Shown piece by piece: positions 6,187-10,223 of a stretch of 10,223 bases of DNA (its first letter is position 1; each line of letters starts with the position of its first letter). Source of the stretch: Pseudomonadales bacterium. GTDB taxonomy: Bacteria; Pseudomonadota; Gammaproteobacteria; Pseudomonadales; IMCC2047. Made by a program: the position numbers and the translations under genes. Below the pieces are notes generated by a model, which searched no databases, had not been told where the DNA came from, and saw only the letters and a program-made list of their open reading frames with translations. The stretch is taken from contig JAIPFG010000087.1 of the NCBI GenBank assembly GCA_021736745.1, positions 1 through 10,223 on the forward strand, given 5' to 3'.

Positions 6187-6921
6187 ATGCAAACTCATCT
6201 GATTCGTTTGATCGTTTTGTTCATGCTGAGTCTCTCATATCAGTCTGTTGGTAGAGCGGACGACTCTTCGATAGAAGAGAGTGTCTCGGCGAAAATTCAA
6301 GCGGCTATCCCACAATTACCGATTACCTCTGTAACGGCTTCTCAATTGGATGGTTTTTATGAAGTAGAGCTAGCCAACGGAGAACGTTTGTTTGCAAACG
6401 CGAGCGCCAATCATTTTATCGCCGGAGACCTCTTTCAGATTACCGATCGTGGGTTGGTGAATCTTAGTGAGGCTAAACGGGATAAAAATCGTGCCGATAA
6501 AATTGCGGCGGTAAAAGACGAAGATAAAATTATTTTTTCTCCTGAGGTGACGAAAGCAAGAGTCACGGTTTTTACTGATGTCGATTGCGGCTATTGTCGG
6601 AAACTCCACTCCCAAATGGCAGGCTACTTAGAGCGCGGTATTGAAATTCAATATTTGGCTTATCCTCGCGCTGGTATCGGTTCAAATTCTTACAATAAGA
6701 TTGTTTCTGCCTGGTGTGCCAAAGATAAACAAGATGCGCTCACTCGCTTAAAGAATGGGGAAGTCATCGCCAAAGCAAGTTGCGAAAATCCGGTCGCCGA
6801 CCAGTTTCGCTTGGGTACGGAACTAGGTGTTACCGGTACGCCAGCTTTAGTTTTGGAATCCGGAAGAATTTATCCTGGTTATATTGAGCCTGATCAACTA
6901 GCCAGAATGCTGGGAATTTAG
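6187..6921 (+). CDS. dsbC: Periplasmic disulfide isomerase DsbC
   Basis: A secreted thiol:disulfide isomerase that reshuffles wrong disulfides in periplasmic proteins and is kept reduced by DsbD. From the ATG at 6187 the product has 244 residues, with a signal peptide of about 24 residues (MQTHLIRLIVLFMLSL..., cleavage likely after VGRA). An N-terminal DsbC dimerisation domain of about 60 residues follows, then a linker helix and a thioredoxin fold. The active site is CGYC at 134-137, the second disulfide pair is C177 and C199, and the cis-proline is in TGTP (P219). Cysteine spacing matches E. coli DsbC exactly (43 and 22 residues). I prefer 6187 because AGGGG lies five bases upstream. ATG at 6160 is in frame, adds nine residues and has no ribosome-binding site. 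It stands alone after the rplS terminator. Confidence 0.95.
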   Translation: MQTHLIRLIVLFMLSLSYQSVGRADDSSIEESVSAKIQAAIPQLPITSVTASQLDGFYEVELANGERLFANASANHFIAGDLFQITDRGLVNLSEAKRDKNRADKIAAVKDEDKIIFSPEVTKARVTVFTDVDCGYCRKLHSQMAGYLERGIEIQYLAYPRAGIGSNSYNKIVSAWCAKDKQDALTRLKNGEVIAKASCENPVADQFRLGTELGVTGTPALVLESGRIYPGYIEPDQLARMLGI

Positions 6922-6928
6922 CTACTTC

Positions 6929-6946
6929 AAGCTTTTTAAAAAGCTT
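6929..6946. repeat. 18-bp perfect palindrome just after dsbC
   Basis: AAGCTTTTTAAAAAGCTT is a perfect palindrome starting seven bases after the dsbC stop. As RNA it can fold into a short AU-rich stem, but it is followed by AAAT rather than a T run, so it is at best a weak terminator. It could also be a binding site. The remainder of the 6922-7140 gap holds a minor stem TCTCTT/AAGAGA (6982-6999) and a possible promoter near 7036-7064. Confidence 0.6.
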
Positions 6947-7035
6947 AAATCAGAAATAAAGTATTCATTTGACCTTTGCTGTCTCTTAGCCTCAAGAGAA
7001 GGAAGTTCCGGGCATTACATGGGGAGCGACTTGTT

Positions 7036-7064
7036 CTGAATTAACGACGTACTAGCGATATAAA
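7036..7064 (+). promoter_or_regulatory. Possible promoter for alaC
   Basis: TATAAA at 7059-7064 is a good -10. With a 17-base spacer the -35 would be CTGAAT at 7036-7041, matching only three of six consensus bases. Transcription would begin near 7071, leaving about 70 bases before the preferred GTG at 7141 and about ten before the alternative GTG at 7081. This is a weak prediction. Confidence 0.3.
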
Positions 7065-7140
7065 ATGCAGATGTGGCTTTGTGTTTGTGGGTCAGCTCCA
7101 CTACAATATGCGCCTTTTAACCTCTCTTGAATTTGGCTGT

Positions 7141-8337
7141 GTGAAAAAAGAATTTAGTCGTATTAATCGTCTACCACCCTATGTTTTTAATATTGTTGGT
7201 GAGTTAAGGCAACAGGCGCGTGCGCGTGGTGAAGATGTTATCGATTTTAGTATGGGTAACCCGGACCAACCGACACCCAGACACATTGTTGATAAGCTCG
7301 CCGAGACCGTTCAGCGCGGCAATACTCATCGTTATTCCCAATCCAAAGGAATTCCCAGACTTCGGCGTGCAATCTGCAATTGGTATAAAACGCGCTATCA
7401 GGTGGAGTTGGATCCTGAAAAAGAAGCTATTGTCACGATAGGTTCCAAGGAAGGTTTGGCTCACTTGGCTCTTGCAACCATGTCTCCGGGCGATGCGGTA
7501 TTAGTGCCAAATCCTTCTTACCCGATCCACCCTTATGGTTTTGTTATTGCTGGCGCGGATATTCGTCACGTGCCGTTGACACCTGATGTGGATTTTTTTA
7601 GTGAGCTGGAATCTGCCATTAAAACCTCATGGCCGAAGCCAAAAATGTTGGTTCTAAACTTTCCGGGAAATCCTACGACGCAATGTGTTGATTTAGAGTT
7701 TTTTGAGAAAGTGGTGGCGATTGCCCGCGAACATCGTATTTGGGTCGTACAGGATTTGGCTTACGCCGATATTGTGTTTGATGGATATCAAGCGCCCTCG
7801 ATATTGCAGGTGGAGGGAGCCAAAGAAGTTGCTGTGGAATTCTTTTCGCTGTCAAAAAGTTACAATATGCCCGGTTGGCGCGTTGGTTTTTGCTGTGGTA
7901 ATGAAACGTTGATTCATGCCTTAGGGCGAATTAAATCCTATATGGACTATGGTACCTTTACCCCGATCCAGGTTGCTGCGATTACTGCTCTTGAGGGTGA
8001 TCAATCTTGTGTAGAGCAAATTCGGCAACAGTATCTTAAGCGTCGTGATGTGCTTTGTGATGGTTTGAACTCAATTGGTTGGCATGTTGAAAAACCCTTA
8101 GCCACTATGTTCGTGTGGGCTAAGATTCCAGAGCACTATCAGGCAATGGGATCTTTGGAGTTTTCTAAAAAACTGATGGTTGAAGCGAAGGTCGCGGTAT
8201 CACCAGGTATCGGTTTTGGTGAGTTTGGCGATGACCATGTACGCTTCGCTTTGATTGAAAATGAACATCGTACGCGCCAGGCGATTCGTGGAATTCGTAA
8301 AATGTTTAAGAATGATGGGCTGCATTCCGAGAGTTAA
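7141..8337 (+). CDS. alaC: AlaC-type PLP-dependent aminotransferase (glutamate-pyruvate)
   Basis: A cytosolic fold-type I, class I/II aminotransferase closely resembling E. coli AlaC, which makes alanine from pyruvate and glutamate. From GTG 7141 it has 398 residues. The family opening FSRINRLPPYVFNI is followed by DFSMGNPD (about 35-42), RYSQSKGIPRLRRAI, TIGSKEGLAHL (about 99-109), NPSYPIHPYG, the cofactor-contacting NFPGNPT (about 173-179), QDLAYADI (about 204-211) and SLSKSYNMPGWRVGF, whose Lys239 should bind PLP. VRFALIEN near the end supplies the substrate-binding arginine. GTG 7141 is chosen by alignment with the family N-terminus, but has no good ribosome-binding site. GTG 7081 and ATG 7108 are in frame and would add 20 or 11 residues. 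It sits 83 bases before hom. Related names such as a methionine or aspartate aminotransferase are less likely. Confidence 0.9.
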   Translation: MKKEFSRINRLPPYVFNIVGELRQQARARGEDVIDFSMGNPDQPTPRHIVDKLAETVQRGNTHRYSQSKGIPRLRRAICNWYKTRYQVELDPEKEAIVTIGSKEGLAHLALATMSPGDAVLVPNPSYPIHPYGFVIAGADIRHVPLTPDVDFFSELESAIKTSWPKPKMLVLNFPGNPTTQCVDLEFFEKVVAIAREHRIWVVQDLAYADIVFDGYQAPSILQVEGAKEVAVEFFSLSKSYNMPGWRVGFCCGNETLIHALGRIKSYMDYGTFTPIQVAAITALEGDQSCVEQIRQQYLKRRDVLCDGLNSIGWHVEKPLATMFVWAKIPEHYQAMGSLEFSKKLMVEAKVAVSPGIGFGEFGDDHVRFALIENEHRTRQAIRGIRKMFKNDGLHSES

Positions 8338-8339
8338 AG

Positions 8340-8393
8340 TCGTGAGAAATGGCTTGTGGCTACTTCACGATGCTCTGAGAACGCGCCATTTCT
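8340..8393 (+). promoter_or_regulatory. Alternative hairpins in the alaC-hom gap
   Basis: Two stems compete in this 83-base gap. TCGTGA at 8340-8345 pairs with TCACGA at 8365-8370. AGAAATGGC at 8345-8353 pairs with GCCATTTCT at 8385-8393, a perfect nine-base-pair stem followed by TTATGTT. The halves interleave, so only one stem, or a pseudoknot, can form at a time. The second could be a weak terminator for alaC or part of an attenuator before hom. The GAGGA site of hom is at 8409-8413, downstream of both. No leader peptide rich in threonine or isoleucine codons is visible. Confidence 0.4.
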
Positions 8394-8420
8394 TTATGTT
8401 AAACAGGTGAGGAAATATTT

Positions 8421-9728
8421 TTGAAACCAGTCAATGTGGGGATTTGTGGCCTCGGCACGGTAGGCCGCGGCACCTATCAAGTGTTAACACGAAATGCAAA
8501 AGAAATTGCACGCAGGGCGGGGCGTGAAATTCGTATCTCGCACATTGGTATGCGGAAACCGAATTTAGAGTTTGATTTTACTGGCGTCGAGATAAACACA
8601 GATATTTTTGCCATCGCGAAAGATCCCAAAGTAGATATCGTGGTAGAGCTGATTGGTGGTTGTGAGACCGCATTTGACCTCGTGATGGTTGCTATTGAGC
8701 ATGGCAAGCATGTTGTGACTGCGAACAAAGCGTTGATTGCTGAACATGGCAATGAAATATTTGAGGCAGCCCAGAAAAAAGGTGTCATGGTGGAGTTCGA
8801 GGCAGCTGTGGCCGGCGGGATTCCCATTATTAAGGCCATCAGAGAAGGCCTGACAGCTAACCGAATTGATTGGTTGGCCGGTATTATTAATGGGACTGGC
8901 AATTTTATTCTGTCGGAAATGCGTGATAAAGGGCGCTCGTTTATTGATGTTTTAGCTGAGGCTCAGGAAAAAGGTTATGCGGAAGCGGACCCCACCTTTG
9001 ATGTAGAGGGAATTGATGCAGCACATAAGCTTACTATTCTTGCCTCCATCGCTTTTGGTATTCCGTTGCAGTTTGATAAGGTTTATACCGAAGGCATTAG
9101 CCATATCAGCGCCCAGGACGTAACCTTTGCCGAGGAATTGGGGTATCGAATTAAGCATTTGGGTATTGCCAGACGCACTAAGGCTGGCGTAGAACTGCGG
9201 GTTCATCCGGCGCTTATTCCTGAAAGCCGTCTGCTGGCCAATGTGAATGGCGTGATGAATGCGGTCATGGTGCATGGCGACGCGATTGGCCCTACACTCT
9301 ATTATGGTTCGGGTGCTGGGGCCGAACCGACTGCTTCAGCTGTGGTCGCTGACATTGTTGATCTTGTCCGCACTTTGACCATAGATCCGGATCATCGGGT
9401 ACCGCATTTGGCATTTCAGCCCAACTGTTTATCGGATATGCCGATTCTCTCCATGGACGAAGTGAATACCAGCTATTATCTGCGTTTAGAGGTGTTGGAT
9501 CAGCCGGGCGTGATGGCAAATATTGCCCGTATTCTGAGCGAACTGGATATTAGTATGGAAGCGATTTTACAGAAGGAGCCGCAGGTGAAAGGAAGCGAAG
9601 TGGCAATTATTTTGCTCACGCGGCAGGTGCAAGAAAACCAGATGAATAAAGCGATAGCCGCTATTGAAGCATTAGATTCGACTTTGGGTGAGGTTGTTAG
9701 AATTAGAGTGGAATCCTTGGAGGGTTAA
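8421..9728 (+). CDS. hom: Homoserine dehydrogenase with C-terminal ACT domain
   Basis: A 435-residue monofunctional enzyme that reduces aspartate semialdehyde to homoserine with NAD(P)H, the branch step to threonine and methionine. The Rossmann domain begins with VGICGLGTVGRGT, with GLGTVG at 10-15, and contains ELIGG at 76-80 and TANKALIA at 100-107. The catalytic domain has FEAAVAGGIPIIKAI at 126-140, GIINGTGNFIL at 154-164 and ADPTFDVEGIDAAHKL, with the conserved catalytic Lys203. The C-terminal ACT domain at about 352-430 (SYYLRLEVLDQPGVMANIA) is the usual site of threonine feedback inhibition. There is no aspartokinase domain, unlike E. coli ThrA/MetL. The start is TTG 8421, supported by GAGGA at 8409-8413 with seven-base spacing. 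thrC follows after 41 bases, so the two are likely co-transcribed. Confidence 0.98.
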   Translation: MKPVNVGICGLGTVGRGTYQVLTRNAKEIARRAGREIRISHIGMRKPNLEFDFTGVEINTDIFAIAKDPKVDIVVELIGGCETAFDLVMVAIEHGKHVVTANKALIAEHGNEIFEAAQKKGVMVEFEAAVAGGIPIIKAIREGLTANRIDWLAGIINGTGNFILSEMRDKGRSFIDVLAEAQEKGYAEADPTFDVEGIDAAHKLTILASIAFGIPLQFDKVYTEGISHISAQDVTFAEELGYRIKHLGIARRTKAGVELRVHPALIPESRLLANVNGVMNAVMVHGDAIGPTLYYGSGAGAEPTASAVVADIVDLVRTLTIDPDHRVPHLAFQPNCLSDMPILSMDEVNTSYYLRLEVLDQPGVMANIARILSELDISMEAILQKEPQVKGSEVAIILLTRQVQENQMNKAIAAIEALDSTLGEVVRIRVESLEG

Positions 9729-9769
9729 TTCAAGGCATCAATTCAAGTAATGATCAGGATAAAAATTCA

Positions 9770-10223
9770 GTGAAATATATTAGTACACGCGGCAAAGCGC
9801 CCGCACTCAATTTTGAACAGGTATTGCTGACTGGACTGGCCAGTGATGGCGGTCTTTATGTGCCGGAGAAATTGCCGGTGTATACGAAAGACCAGATTGC
9901 CGCCTGGCAGGGGTTACCCTACACTGAATTGGCTTATATCCTGATTGAGCCTTTTGTAAGCGACGCGATCCCTGCTGATGACCTAAAAGCCATTATTGAG
10001 GATACCTATAAAGATTTTCGTCATCCGGCAATTGCTCCCTTAACCCAGCTCAACCATAACGAGTGGATACTGGAGCTCTATCATGGGCCGACCTTGGCTT
10101 TTAAGGATTTTGCGTTACAGTTGTTAGGAAGATTATTAGATTATTTACTGCAACGACGCCATCAGCGGGTGGCTATACTGGGTGCCACATCAGGCGATAC
10201 CGGCTCTGCCGCCATTGAGGGCT
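9770..10223 (+). CDS. thrC: Threonine synthase, N-terminal part (cut by right edge)
   Basis: The frame opens at GTG 9770 and runs through the right edge, giving 151 residues of a protein normally about 430-470 long. Threonine synthase is the PLP enzyme that converts O-phosphohomoserine to threonine. The family N-terminus MKYISTRGKAPALNFEQVLL is followed by LASDGGLYVPEKLP at about 23-36, then the cofactor motif HGPTLAFKDFALQLLG at 105-120, in which Lys112 should form the Schiff base. ILGATSGDTGSAAIEG lies at the edge. AGGA at 9756-9759, ten bases upstream, supports the start. It lies 41 bases after hom with no terminator between them, so hom-thrC form an operon for threonine synthesis. The thrB-type kinase needed between the two steps is not in the window. 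Confidence 0.96.
   Translation, partial: MKYISTRGKAPALNFEQVLLTGLASDGGLYVPEKLPVYTKDQIAAWQGLPYTELAYILIEPFVSDAIPADDLKAIIEDTYKDFRHPAIAPLTQLNHNEWILELYHGPTLAFKDFALQLLGRLLDYLLQRRHQRVAILGATSGDTGSAAIEG

Noticed and set aside
8477..8902. A 141-codon open frame on the minus strand inside hom
   Set aside because: It is fully antisense to the well-conserved homoserine dehydrogenase, resembles no family I know and has no ribosome-binding site that stands out; it is a shadow of the hom reading frame.
9750..9773. A seven-codon ATG frame whose TGA overlaps the thrC GTG start, possibly a coupling or leader peptide
   Set aside because: It has no ribosome-binding site of its own and no run of threonine or isoleucine codons; most likely chance.
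1..10223. Mobile element, prophage, CRISPR, toxin-antitoxin or defence system
   Set aside because: No transposase, integrase, terminal repeats, spaced direct repeats or small paired genes were seen; every gene has a conserved housekeeping or membrane family match.

Overview
This is a chromosomal housekeeping segment from a gammaproteobacterium of moderate GC. Several features point that way: the ypjD/corB pair divergent from ffh, the rpsP-rimM-trmD-rplS operon immediately downstream of ffh, a CGYC-type DsbC, and hom-thrC next to dsbC. The proteins align well from memory with Escherichia coli and Pseudomonas counterparts. Placing an AlaC-type aminotransferase directly before hom-thrC resembles sulfur-oxidising, methanotrophic and some betaproteobacterial lineages more than enterics, but I cannot name a genus. 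There are no transposases, integrases, phage genes, tRNAs or CRISPR repeats.

Layout. Positions 1-2386 are read on the minus strand: ypjD (CcsA-like membrane protein), then corB (CNNM/CBS/CorC_HlyC transporter family), then the first 34 codons of a Yip1-family membrane protein that runs off the left edge. A 122-bp divergent region separates ypjD from ffh. From ffh to the right edge everything is on the plus strand. The translation block is ffh (SRP GTPase), a well-formed promoter and hairpin-containing leader, then rpsP, rimM, trmD and rplS, closed by a strong intrinsic terminator at 5993-6016. Next come dsbC (periplasmic disulfide isomerase), alaC (PLP aminotransferase), hom (homoserine dehydrogenase) and the first 151 codons of thrC (threonine synthase), cut by the right edge.

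How the genes work together. Ffh targets nascent membrane proteins. The rpsP operon supplies ribosomal proteins S16 and L19, the 30S maturation factor RimM and the tRNA m1G37 methyltransferase TrmD. AlaC, Hom and ThrC are amino-acid enzymes; Hom and ThrC are steps of the aspartate-to-threonine pathway, and AlaC makes alanine from pyruvate.

The coding content is ordinary and I see no new system. The points worth a second look are in the gaps: mutually exclusive hairpins ahead of hom, a promoter whose -35 lies in a palindrome and a two-hairpin leader ahead of rpsP, a long stem ahead of dsbC, an 18-bp perfect palindrome after dsbC, two long C tracts inside ypjD, and half of the genes starting with GTG or TTG.
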